DNA from: Amoeboradix gromovi
Taxonomy: Eukaryota > Sanchytriomycota > Sanchytriomycetes > Sanchytriales > Sanchytriaceae
DNA: 16,345 bases
Assembly: GCA_018985225.1 (NCBI GenBank)
Contig: JADGIF010000163.1
Span: forward strand, 1 to 16,345
Reading direction: 5' to 3'
A program made the position numbers and the translations under genes. Positions 6,983 through 15,105 of the stretch are shown one piece after another; positions within the stretch are counted from its first letter, which is position 1; each line of letters begins with the position of its first letter. The notes under the pieces are model-generated. The model was not told where the DNA came from, searched no databases, and worked only from the letters and a program-made list of their open reading frames with translations.

Positions 6983-8341
6983 ATGTCTGCAAATGGATTC
7001 ATCAACTTTGTGAACAAGTCATTAACACCGTTCCACGTAGTAAGTGAAATGGTATCTCGACTGGAAGCGTGTGGATTTAAAAGCCTTAAGCAACATGCAA
7101 AATGGAAATTAGATGTTTTTAGCAAATATTATGTCACTATTAATTCTAGTTGCATTATTGCATTTACCACTGGTGATAACACTAATCATGTATTTTCAAT
7201 GGTTGGCGCGCACACTGATAGTCCTTGCTTACGTCTGAAGCCGAACTCGTTTAAGCAAAAAGAGAATTATTCTCAGCTTGGTGTCCAATTGTATGGCGGT
7301 GGTTTATGGCACACATGGTTCGACAGAGATCTGGGGCTGAGCGGCAGAATATTCATTAGATCTGCTAACGGCGGTTTAATGCAGAAATTGGTTTCAATCA
7401 ATGAGCCGATACTTAAAATTCCTAACCTAGCCATTCACCTATCGGACAGATCTGTCAAAGATTCTTTTTCATACAATACGGAAACGCATCTGGTGCCTAT
7501 TCTCTCTGCTCAGTCGGATGAAGAATTGTTTAACACTCCAAAGGTCTTGATGAATTTGATAGCCCAACACGCTAATGTTAAGCCTGAAGATATCGTGGAG
7601 ACTGACTTATATTTACACGATGTGCAGCCATCTGTTATTGGTGGCATTCAGAAGGATTTAGTCTTTGCGCCTCGCTGTGATAATCTTGGAATGACTTACT
7701 GCGGACTCGAAGCTTTGATTCAATTTGCGCAGTCTAGCGAGTTTAAAACATCCAAAAGCGTTAATCTGTTAGTATGCTTTGATAATGAAGAAGTTGGATC
7801 TTTGAGTGTGGCTGGTGCTGATTCTCAAAGGATCCAAAATGTTTTAGCAGAAATAGCTTTTGCACTCGAATGGCCATTTGAACAAGCTATGAGTAAGAGC
7901 TTTTTTATTTCTGCAGATATGGCTCATGCAGTTCATCCTAATTATGCCGATAAGCATGAATTGGACCATAAACCAAAGATGAATAAGGGCGTGGTGCTAA
8001 AGTACAATGCTAATCAGAGATATGCAACTAATGGACTAACTGCTTCCATTCTCAAGGAGTGTGCGCATAAATACCAATTGAAGAACAAAGATGAGCCCAT
8101 ATTACTGCAGTCCTTTGTAGTGCGCAACGATTCGGCTTGTGGATCGACCATTGGACCTATCACAGCCGGCCAACTAGGAGTGCATACGATAGACATTGGA
8201 TGTCCTCAATTAGGGATGCATTCTATCAGAGAGACCATGGGAACAGAAGACATTGTATACGCAGTGAGACTCATTAAGTCTGTATTTATAAACTACCCTG
8301 GTCTTTCAGAGGCATGGGACCTAGACTCGTTAAGTAAATAA
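6983..8341 (+). CDS. DNPEP: Aspartyl aminopeptidase (peptidase family M18)
   Basis: 452 residues, close to the family's usual 430-480 and apparently complete. The binuclear metal site is visible: H77 in GAHTDSP with D79, D233 in RCDN (bridging), E269/E270 in DNEEVGS, D312 in SADMAH, and H413 in GMHSIRE. WFDRDLGLSGR (112-122) and LAIHLSDR (149-156) are further M18 signatures. The family removes N-terminal Asp/Glu from peptides in the cytosol as tetrahedral dodecamers; in yeast, M18 members (Ape4, Ape1) also reach the vacuole by Cvt/autophagy. There is no propeptide like that of Ape1, so the cytosolic DNPEP/Ape4 type fits best. AATAAA (8340-8345) overlaps the TAA stop. The gene converges with guanylate kinase, the stops being 41 bp apart. 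Confidence 0.96.
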   Translation: MSANGFINFVNKSLTPFHVVSEMVSRLEACGFKSLKQHAKWKLDVFSKYYVTINSSCIIAFTTGDNTNHVFSMVGAHTDSPCLRLKPNSFKQKENYSQLGVQLYGGGLWHTWFDRDLGLSGRIFIRSANGGLMQKLVSINEPILKIPNLAIHLSDRSVKDSFSYNTETHLVPILSAQSDEELFNTPKVLMNLIAQHANVKPEDIVETDLYLHDVQPSVIGGIQKDLVFAPRCDNLGMTYCGLEALIQFAQSSEFKTSKSVNLLVCFDNEEVGSLSVAGADSQRIQNVLAEIAFALEWPFEQAMSKSFFISADMAHAVHPNYADKHELDHKPKMNKGVVLKYNANQRYATNGLTASILKECAHKYQLKNKDEPILLQSFVVRNDSACGSTIGPITAGQLGVHTIDIGCPQLGMHSIRETMGTEDIVYAVRLIKSVFINYPGLSEAWDLDSLSK

Positions 8342-8380
8342 TAAATAGTACAATTATTAATGAATGTAAAATGATTTATT
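8340..8380. terminator. Back-to-back polyadenylation signals between convergent genes
   Basis: AATAAA on the plus strand (8340-8345) overlaps the aminopeptidase stop codon. TTTATT at 8375-8380 gives AATAAA on the minus strand two bases beyond the guanylate kinase stop. Transcripts from the two genes must almost touch or overlap here. Confidence 0.65.
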
Positions 8381-8382
8381 GA

Positions 8383-8949
8383 CTACAAATCATTGTAAAG
8401 TGTCTTCAACAAAGATTTTAATTGTTCATAAGCATATTCAAGCTCATCATTAACAACAACCCCATCAAAATGCTTAGTCTTGGCCCACTCCAGTTCTCGG
8501 ACCGCGATCTCTAATCGAGATTTTATGACACTGTCATCATCAGTAGCTCTCTTACGTAACCTTGCTTCCAACTCTTGAATTGATGGTGCTTTGATAAGTA
8601 CAAGAACCGGGTTTAAGCTGGTTTGGGATAATTGATCAACCCCTTGACTATCAATATCTAAGACACAAATCTTGTTCAAATCAGCAATATCCTGTACAGC
8701 CTTAAAAGATGTACCGTAATGATTACCAGCATAAATAGCATGCTCAACAAACTGGTTCTCGCTTATTAGCTTCATAAATTCTTCTTTACTGATGTAATGA
8801 TAATTTACGTCTTCAACTTCACCTCTTCTTGGCTTTCTAGTAGTGTGACTAATTGAAAATCCAAATTTGTCAGGATATTCTGCAAAAAGCTTCTTGATGA
8901 AAGTAGATTTGCCTACTCCGCTTGGACCGAGCAATACTAATGGACGCAT
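8383..8949 (-). CDS. GUK1: Guanylate kinase
   Basis: 188 residues from ATG 8949, the usual length (yeast 187). The frame extends upstream to 9006 but without an ATG, and MRPLVLLGPSGVGKST is the normal guanylate kinase N-terminus. The P-loop GPSGVGKS is at residues 8-15. The GMP-binding region has SHTTRKPRRGE (34-44), with the following tyrosines in NYHYIS and HYGTS. The core LDIDSQGV carries the conserved Asp, and a C-terminal VVNDELE matches the family's vND motif. It phosphorylates GMP to GDP with ATP in the cytosol, for GTP/dGTP supply and GMP recycling. It lies tandem with, and 92 bp downstream of, the Tim22 gene on the same strand. Confidence 0.96.
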   Translation of the reverse strand: MRPLVLLGPSGVGKSTFIKKLFAEYPDKFGFSISHTTRKPRRGEVEDVNYHYISKEEFMKLISENQFVEHAIYAGNHYGTSFKAVQDIADLNKICVLDIDSQGVDQLSQTSLNPVLVLIKAPSIQELEARLRKRATDDDSVIKSRLEIAVRELEWAKTKHFDGVVVNDELEYAYEQLKSLLKTLYNDL

Positions 8950-9010
8950 AATTTGCAAAATTAGTTTCACAATCTCCAAATAAGTAGAATATGATAAGAA
9001 AATCAATATT

Positions 9011-9016
9011 TTTATT
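9011..9016 (-). terminator. AATAAA signal of the Tim22 gene
   Basis: Minus-strand AATAAA starts 26 bases after the Tim22 stop (9042-9044) and lies in the 92-bp gap before the guanylate kinase ATG. Confidence 0.5.
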
Positions 9017-9041
9017 ACTTTACGAAGTTAGAACCTAACTG

Positions 9042-9515
9042 TTATATCTTATCTTCCATGAAATGATCTATTGCTAAACTGAATAACGCGAATCCCCCAC
9101 AACCAATTACTGCGCTCGTCGGCGTTTCTTTTCCTAAGTATGCTCCAGTTAAACAACCGCTTGAAAGAGTAGTAATTGTATCCTTCCTTCCTCTCATCGA
9201 TTCCATCAAGCATTCAGCCCCGGCAAATAACAATCCCACACTTCCAAATTGTCTTGCAGACCGTAGGGAACTCAATTTCATATCTTTCAGTACTCCTCTC
9301 ACAGTCATACTAGCGGCTTGTTCCACGCCTGGTGTATGGAATGAATTCATGAATAATCCGAACATCAATCCCAGCCCGTACCCTGCAACCCCACTTAAGA
9401 CACTCTTTGCTAGACAGCTTTCGCTGATCATTGTTCCCATCTTCATCCAATACTGCTGCTCTTCCTGACTCAAGTCCCCATTCTGGTTACTCATTGTTTC
9501 TCCCTGTTTTTTCAT
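9042..9515 (-). CDS. TIM22: Tim22 mitochondrial inner-membrane translocase channel
   Basis: 157 residues from ATG 9515; a second in-frame ATG at 9494 is also possible. It follows the Tim17/22/23 fold: four hydrophobic glycine-rich segments at about 37-57, 89-106, 114-130 and 133-151. Tim22 hallmarks are ESC34-x-KS, KDMKLSSLRSARQFGSVG (78-95), AGAECLMESMRGRKD (98-112), SSGCLTGAYLG (118-128) and IGCGGFALFSLAID (137-150). C34 and C121 probably correspond to the disulfide-forming pair of yeast Tim22. It forms the carrier-import pore of the TIM22 complex. It is somewhat shorter than yeast (207) and human (194), mostly at the N-terminus. Confidence 0.95.
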   Translation of the reverse strand: MKKQGETMSNQNGDLSQEEQQYWMKMGTMISESCLAKSVLSGVAGYGLGLMFGLFMNSFHTPGVEQAASMTVRGVLKDMKLSSLRSARQFGSVGLLFAGAECLMESMRGRKDTITTLSSGCLTGAYLGKETPTSAVIGCGGFALFSLAIDHFMEDKI

Positions 9516-9871
9516 CTCATTCGCGTTGAAATTTGGGATACTTTAAACAGCTCGATTGTTTTGTTGAATAAATCATTTATCGCGAATTTGCATACATTTT
9601 TATATAATTTCATGAATTTTCTAATAGCTTAAACACTCGATATTCTTCCTTTTCACAAACGGTAATGAAATTAATGGGTGTAATCCCGAATATTTCAAAC
9701 CTTAAGAAATTACTAACAGGTACAGCATACATTCATCAACACTGAGGAACTGGTCCAAGCATGGAACAATTAGATGTCTTTCAACCCGTCCTCAAAAGAG
9801 ATCAACGATAAACAACCTGTAAACTATTTATTTAATAATTTGTATGTGTTGTTCTTATCACGTGTGCAACA
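9516..9871. other. Tim22 upstream region and left flank of the TnpB/Fanzor-derived repeat
   Basis: AT-rich, with no gene recognised. It should hold the minus-strand promoter of the Tim22 gene; no motif stands out. The bases at 9844-9871 keep an open frame with CCSYHVC ahead of copy B but do not match the zinc ribbon of copy A. Confidence 0.4.
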
Positions 9872-10038
9872 ATAGAGTCCATATGGCAGCAATGAACATA
9901 TACATCAAATATCTGCATCCTTATTCAATCCCCCCTCAGGGTAGTGCAAGCGTGAGCAATCACTGTAACGGAGTTCTAGCATTGCTAGTTTCTCTGTGGA
10001 AACTCCCGATTTTCTCGGAAATCAGGACTTTTAACGAG
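9872..10038 (+). mobile_element. TnpB/Fanzor-derived 3'-end repeat (copy B)
   Basis: This 167-bp segment matches 4355-4522 in the same orientation. By hand alignment the first 102 bp differ at 7 positions (93% identical), and the remaining 65 bp carry two small indels yet end with nearly identical sequence. Homology starts sharply at ATAGAGTCC, inside the RuvC-III motif, so the zinc ribbon is missing here. The frame reads RVHMAAMNIYIKYLHPYSIP, then PQGSASVSNHCNG. Six of the seven early differences fall at third codon positions. Two small hairpins are shared with copy A: GTGA-GCAA-TCAC (9952-9963) and GATTT...AAATC (10008-10023). The kept part is the region where TnpB-family elements usually encode the omega-RNA scaffold and right end. 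Confidence 0.75.
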
Positions 10039-10295
10039 TAAATAGATAATATTCAAGCAAGTGACTCAAAAAGGTTCAACTAACGGATAGGGATGCTTCA
10101 TACTTTATCAGTCAAGTTGCACATGAATACTTTTTTCCGAAGTTTGTACATCAACAAAATTATAGATTCACTTTGTCGTAATCTTTTAATTAAGTCTAGT
10201 TGGATTGAACACGTCCCATCAGGTCTATAATAAACCTACGAGTTGCTAATTAAACAAATTCGTGAAGATTCTATTACTTAATTCATTTATTGCTG
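10039..10295. other. Intergenic region 3' of the large secreted-protein gene
   Basis: No gene seen. TTTATT at 10286-10291 gives a minus-strand AATAAA four bases beyond the stop of the large gene. Confidence 0.5.
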
Positions 10296-13200
10296 TCATA
10301 CTTGTATAAAACCTTCATTTGAATAGTCGATGATGTAATCAACATTAACCTGTCTCTTCTTGATCCTGTTGCAATTACTAAATTCCATCTTCTCGATATA
10401 ATATTCACCGGCATCTAATTCCCTAATCTCTATTCCCCACTCACCTCCATTGTTGTTACATTTCATGTTTTCCGTCTTAATTTCGACCAGTTCACTATTT
10501 CCATCCACTGTTACAGTAGTTTTATAACTGCTGACACCATCGCCTACAAGTATGGCAAACCTTCCATTCCCATTGACATGCATAATTAGAGCACTATTTC
10601 TGCTAATTAAAGCACAGCCATCTAGCCCTAGAGAATATCGCACCAAACCACTTCCATTACTATTAATATACAACCTGCTCATTGTGGTTAACTTTAACTG
10701 CTGTACTGTGCTAGTTATTCCGTATCCCAACAAATTTACCAACTTGCCAAACCTACTTGGATTGTTAAAATCATCCACAATTTCATTCACGCAGTCACCG
10801 TTGTTTGTGTACTCCATTTTGTCAAAAAGATACTCGTTTCCAGAGAATCCATCAAATTCTATCTTGCTATGCATTCTTGGTCCTGGAACATAAACTAATG
10901 GTATTTTAATCAACTTAAATGCGTTTATCAATGGAATAGTGAAATCGTTGCTGTTAAAACCATGCTTTTCACCATTGCTCGTTATTCCAACTGTAAACGA
11001 TTCTCCCTTATAGGTGATCTCCAAGTACTCATATTCGTTAACATTAATGTTTATTGTGGTTGTGTATCTACCGTAAACTCTGTTAATGACTCTTAACTGC
11101 ATATATCCAACGTTGTCTATAATCACATTGTTGCACACCACACCACCAGCTCCAAAACTGCTAGGACCGCTATAAGTGCTTATTGTTGAGAGATACAGGT
11201 TAAAGAGCAGATCGTTGCCCCATTCCATGATAATGAGACTGCTAGAAACTGTGTCTACACTGTTCAAACTGTAGTCTTGACATGTTGTCATCAAAATAGA
11301 TTTAATCTTAAATTGGCTCCTCCTATCCATTGGATTATATGTACTAATTGATATAGAGCCAACTCTATCACCCCTGTTCAGCGGTATAACAATGCGATTT
11401 CCACTCATATACTGTGTGCTTTTAAAACCAACCATCTGATCCGCTCTGCATTCCTCATCCATAAGCTGAAGATATACCATGACATTCCCATTTACTGGTA
11501 AGATCATATCAAGCACCAAATAATCCCAATTTACTTCCAAGCATCCAAGATTAGTCTTGAATTCACTTTGAACCGTAGGATCTGGTATTAGAGTTAGCAA
11601 ACTGTTATAATCTACAAAATACACTAATGAATTACCGTTATCGGTATATGGTAACCCGATGCTATTCTTACCGGTCAAGCCTGATTCAAACTCATTGATC
11701 ATTAATGTATCACACTGGTTGGCTACATTTGTACACTTACGAGTTAGCTGCACATTAGACCATCTGAACGGTATGTTCTGCTGATTGAAATTAGAGAATA
11801 CCAGCGCCTTGACTTGCAGCAATCTGTTGCCGATTTTCAAGTTGCTGATGGGAATGGCTACATGTTGAACACCATTAGCAACAGTACTGAAATCGTTGAT
11901 CATTACAGTGTCACTGCTAGGTGCATCATAATTGCAATTACCATCTTTCATGTCAAATCTGACTCCAAAGTTGCCGTTAGCCGGTAAAATGACATCAAAT
12001 TCGATCGTTGTAAATAATGAGGCATCGAAGCACACATTTCCATTGGCCAACCAGGTATACCACAAACCGTTCCTGTCATTATAGCTGTACCAGTTATTTT
12101 GAATGGATTGATCACCATTTACTGCCTGACTATCACCATTTAGATTATTAGCGAAACCATTCTTAAAATCATGTATTTGAATGGCTATAGGCTGACAATC
12201 TACAGGGCATTTAATATTAGGTGCATTTGAGGTTCTATGGCAACTAGATCTACTTTCATAAGCATTCGTAAATGGGCCCAAAGCAAGTGAACCTCCAGTA
12301 CCATCCAGTACGGCAATACTAGCACTAATTATGGTACAATAATCCAAGCTATTAAACGTATATGATCTTAGTGGAGACCCGATGACACGGTAAGTAAAAG
12401 CAGGATTTGTATTAACCTTGGGAATAGTGTTATATCTGACCACAAACCATGTGTTGATTGGTAGATCGTTGCTATTCCAGCTGTAGGTAATGGTGTTTAG
12501 ACTAGGTAATGCATAAAGGCCGCTAATTGCGTTATTGTTTACGTTGGTAGTACCAGTATTTACAACAACAACTGAATAGACAGCAGTTAATATTACGTCG
12601 TCCTGCAATAGTGAGAACTCAAGGGTGTTAGTAGACAACGATATAGGCTGACGATCTATATTGTACAACTTCTGATTGCATTCCCATTTCACAAACTGGA
12701 GAACTTGGCTAACACCAGAGGCAGCTTCTTGCAATTGGGGTGCAGTTAAAGTAACACCGCCGTTGGCTATATAATAATGCGTGCATAATGGTGTAGTGCA
12801 CAAGGGACCAGATAAACCATAAATGTTTATATTGGCCATGTTTGACCTTATGTTAAGTGGATATTTGAGTGGATACACACTGGCCACTTGAACATCTATT
12901 AGACCACTTACAGGATGAACAGTTGAGGTAGTAACCTTGGCACGACTAGGGTATTCATGGTCAGGCATGTTAGTTTGACAAGAATGGCCGTTAAACTCAT
13001 TGATCTTATGTTCATGGCAATCTGATGATTGCACATTGTTTACAAGCGTGCAAGGTGCAGGGTAGCAATGATATAAACTAGAACTGATGGTAATAAATGC
13101 ATCACTGACTACGTTGTTAGACTCATCTACAACAACAGCGCTTAATCGTAATAGATCACCAACAGCCCATTCAGTGCGCGTAGAAATAGAACCATCACTT

Positions 13201-14891
13201 GCTGCAATGCTGTAGGTGATAGTGCTAGTTGTATAATAACCAGGAGCAATATTCAACTGTTTGATAGTTGACTGGGTGCCAGCAGTCACACGTACACGAA
13301 TAACAAGCATTTGCTTAACAGTGTATGTGTGTTTGATAACAGAATTTCCCCCAACAAACTGATTGTTGCCCAGTATGTCCCATTCATAAACAAGTTTATT
13401 GCCTAATACATCTTTGGCATTACTAGCATCGAAAGTAACAGTCAATGGTAATGCACCATGACTTTTATCAAGCACAAAGTTAACAATAGGTGGAAGAGGG
13501 AACGTAGTGCTTACCAGTCGCTGCACTGCTCCAGGCTCAATCCGAGTGATATAAATAAAACCATCAGGACCTACTTTAAGATCTACCATGTTAAATTGAT
13601 CAATTAGACCGATTGCGTTGCTCCTACTTTGTCTATTAGTCGTCTTCTGATAAGTGCTTCCATACAAATTAGGAGGAACAGTCCACATATAACCCCATGA
13701 ATGATCAGTGTAGAACAGTGAATTATAATAAGACTGTGGATACTTTGGAGTACCTACATAATTATAGACTATGGCAGCTACGATACTGGACTGGCCTTGA
13801 TTTCGTAGCTGTACATCGCCATACTGCTCGCCGTGCTTGGTCCATAAGTCTGGTTGCTGCATATTAGCTAGTACATTGGCGCACGTATATGGTCTAGCAA
13901 AGTTAAGATACTGTTGCTTTTCAAAATTGACGTACCCATCAGCAGACCATCCACCTTCGTAACAGGGCCACCCACTATTAGGAATAGGAGCATTTGGATC
14001 ATATTCAGGATTTGTAGGTGCCTTGAACACATTAATCCACTCGTAAGTATCGTAACCGACAATCGGAACCGCAATCATTTCAGTGTTTCTATCATAGCTT
14101 AGACCCCAAGGATTACGAAGGCCCCTAACCAAATAAACTGGGGTAACCATCATAGCCGCCTGACGTTGAGTAGCCGAGAGTTTAGGGTTTACAGAAGCAG
14201 CGAGACTGTTTTTTAGATCATCAACAGTAACATGGCTAAGTTTACCGCCAACGCTATTCATGTACTGGCTTCTGAAGGCGCCTTGCTTAAACGGATTGTC
14301 AGGGTCATTGGGATCTAGTTTAGGGCAAAAGTCTTGCTGTCCGTAGTCCATCATTTCATAAAACGCCAAATCACCAGTAGTGAAGATTAAGGAGCCATCC
14401 GATAACATTTCCAACCCACCATTAACGTGGGAGTAACTAATAGTGCAACCGCCTTCATAGATTATGTCAAACTTTGTCATTTTAATGCCATCATAAGTTA
14501 TGCGAGCTAAACGACGATATGTCAAACAACGAGTCGGTCCGCAGTTACTATTATACTTTGGAATTCCTCTGTAATCACCCTTGTCCGCATCTGCACTAAA
14601 ATAAACATAGATGTAAGGCGAACTGGGAAAATTATTATCAATAGCAATGCCACTTAAAGCATGGTCTTGAACGGAATATACATGATTACGAATATCTGCA
14701 ACTAGTTTTGGGGTGTTCGTGTTTATATCAGGATAAACATAAATCATTCCAGCTTTGGTAGTTACAAAAACCCTACCATCAGGTGCAAATCTTGTTCTTG
14801 TTGGCCAATTTAAACCATCAAATATAGTTTGGACAATAATGTTGTCTTTTAATACACCAGCAAAACATGCCAGAAAGAGTAAGAGCATCAC
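10296..14891 (-). CDS. Large secreted protein: glucose/sorbosone-dehydrogenase propeller, PKD domain, repeated C-terminal modules
   Basis: 1531 residues, uninterrupted. Residues 1-13 form a short hydrophobic signal peptide; there is no other membrane segment. Residues about 17-460 are a six-bladed propeller of the soluble PQQ glucose dehydrogenase/sorbosone dehydrogenase/HHIP type. H155 lies in SHVNGGLEMLSDGSLIFTTG and R259/N260 in RGLRNPWGL, positions equivalent to the catalytic His and Arg-Asn of bacterial sGDH. DLKVGPDGFIYIT closes it. About 465-550 is a PKD domain (PLTVTFDASNAKD, YEWDILGN). A cysteine-rich middle follows. Then come four divergent modules starting near 905, 1064, 1220 and 1370 with (N/D)(D/E)F-type openings; the first two share the pattern ILPxNGN, suggesting galactose-binding-like folds. 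A dibasic KKRQ near the C-terminus could be a Kex2-type site. It probably oxidises or binds extracellular sugar polymers (CAZy AA12-like). The exact substrate is unknown. Confidence 0.88.
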   Translation of the reverse strand: MMLLLFLACFAGVLKDNIIVQTIFDGLNWPTRTRFAPDGRVFVTTKAGMIYVYPDINTNTPKLVADIRNHVYSVQDHALSGIAIDNNFPSSPYIYVYFSADADKGDYRGIPKYNSNCGPTRCLTYRRLARITYDGIKMTKFDIIYEGGCTISYSHVNGGLEMLSDGSLIFTTGDLAFYEMMDYGQQDFCPKLDPNDPDNPFKQGAFRSQYMNSVGGKLSHVTVDDLKNSLAASVNPKLSATQRQAAMMVTPVYLVRGLRNPWGLSYDRNTEMIAVPIVGYDTYEWINVFKAPTNPEYDPNAPIPNSGWPCYEGGWSADGYVNFEKQQYLNFARPYTCANVLANMQQPDLWTKHGEQYGDVQLRNQGQSSIVAAIVYNYVGTPKYPQSYYNSLFYTDHSWGYMWTVPPNLYGSTYQKTTNRQSRSNAIGLIDQFNMVDLKVGPDGFIYITRIEPGAVQRLVSTTFPLPPIVNFVLDKSHGALPLTVTFDASNAKDVLGNKLVYEWDILGNNQFVGGNSVIKHTYTVKQMLVIRVRVTAGTQSTIKQLNIAPGYYTTSTITYSIAASDGSISTRTEWAVGDLLRLSAVVVDESNNVVSDAFITISSSLYHCYPAPCTLVNNVQSSDCHEHKINEFNGHSCQTNMPDHEYPSRAKVTTSTVHPVSGLIDVQVASVYPLKYPLNIRSNMANINIYGLSGPLCTTPLCTHYYIANGGVTLTAPQLQEAASGVSQVLQFVKWECNQKLYNIDRQPISLSTNTLEFSLLQDDVILTAVYSVVVVNTGTTNVNNNAISGLYALPSLNTITYSWNSNDLPINTWFVVRYNTIPKVNTNPAFTYRVIGSPLRSYTFNSLDYCTIISASIAVLDGTGGSLALGPFTNAYESRSSCHRTSNAPNIKCPVDCQPIAIQIHDFKNGFANNLNGDSQAVNGDQSIQNNWYSYNDRNGLWYTWLANGNVCFDASLFTTIEFDVILPANGNFGVRFDMKDGNCNYDAPSSDTVMINDFSTVANGVQHVAIPISNLKIGNRLLQVKALVFSNFNQQNIPFRWSNVQLTRKCTNVANQCDTLMINEFESGLTGKNSIGLPYTDNGNSLVYFVDYNSLLTLIPDPTVQSEFKTNLGCLEVNWDYLVLDMILPVNGNVMVYLQLMDEECRADQMVGFKSTQYMSGNRIVIPLNRGDRVGSISISTYNPMDRRSQFKIKSILMTTCQDYSLNSVDTVSSSLIIMEWGNDLLFNLYLSTISTYSGPSSFGAGGVVCNNVIIDNVGYMQLRVINRVYGRYTTTININVNEYEYLEITYKGESFTVGITSNGEKHGFNSNDFTIPLINAFKLIKIPLVYVPGPRMHSKIEFDGFSGNEYLFDKMEYTNNGDCVNEIVDDFNNPSRFGKLVNLLGYGITSTVQQLKLTTMSRLYINSNGSGLVRYSLGLDGCALISRNSALIMHVNGNGRFAILVGDGVSSYKTTVTVDGNSELVEIKTENMKCNNNGGEWGIEIRELDAGEYYIEKMEFSNCNRIKKRQVNVDYIIDYSNEGFIQV

Positions 14892-14945
14892 AAGTGTCTC
14901 CTTTATAGTTTAGAATTATTGCGCCTAGTAATTTTGCGGAGAATA

Positions 14946-14981
14946 ACGTATGTTACGTATGAAAATTGCGTTTCATACGTA
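14946..14981. promoter_or_regulatory. Triple ACGTATG array with perfect 11-bp inverted repeat
   Basis: TACGTATGAAA (14954-14964), a 6-nt spacer ATTGCG, then the exact reverse complement TTTCATACGTA (14971-14981). A further direct ACGTATG lies at 14946-14952. The array is 55-90 bp upstream of the start of the large secreted-protein gene (14891, minus strand). Its position suits an operator for a dimeric factor. It could also form an RNA hairpin in the 5' leader. Confidence 0.6.
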
Positions 14982-15096
14982 GGTTCATTGGTACCTTCGA
15001 GTCGACTTAAGAATTATAGCAAAGCAATGGCGAAAAGCGAGATGATAATCTACTTAGTGAAAATAAAATAATGATTAATCTAGCTCCATTTAATGA

Positions 15097-15102
15097 TTTA
15101 TT
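15097..15102 (-). terminator. AATAAA signal of the V-ATPase E gene
   Basis: The minus-strand AATAAA begins three bases beyond the TAA stop at 15106-15108. Confidence 0.6.
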
Positions 15103-15105
15103 ATT

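Noticed and set aside
8950-9006. N-terminal extension of guanylate kinase
   Set aside because: No ATG in the extension, and the protein starting at 8949 matches the normal family N-terminus.
10552-10893. 113-codon plus-strand frame
   Set aside because: Antisense shadow of the large secreted-protein gene.
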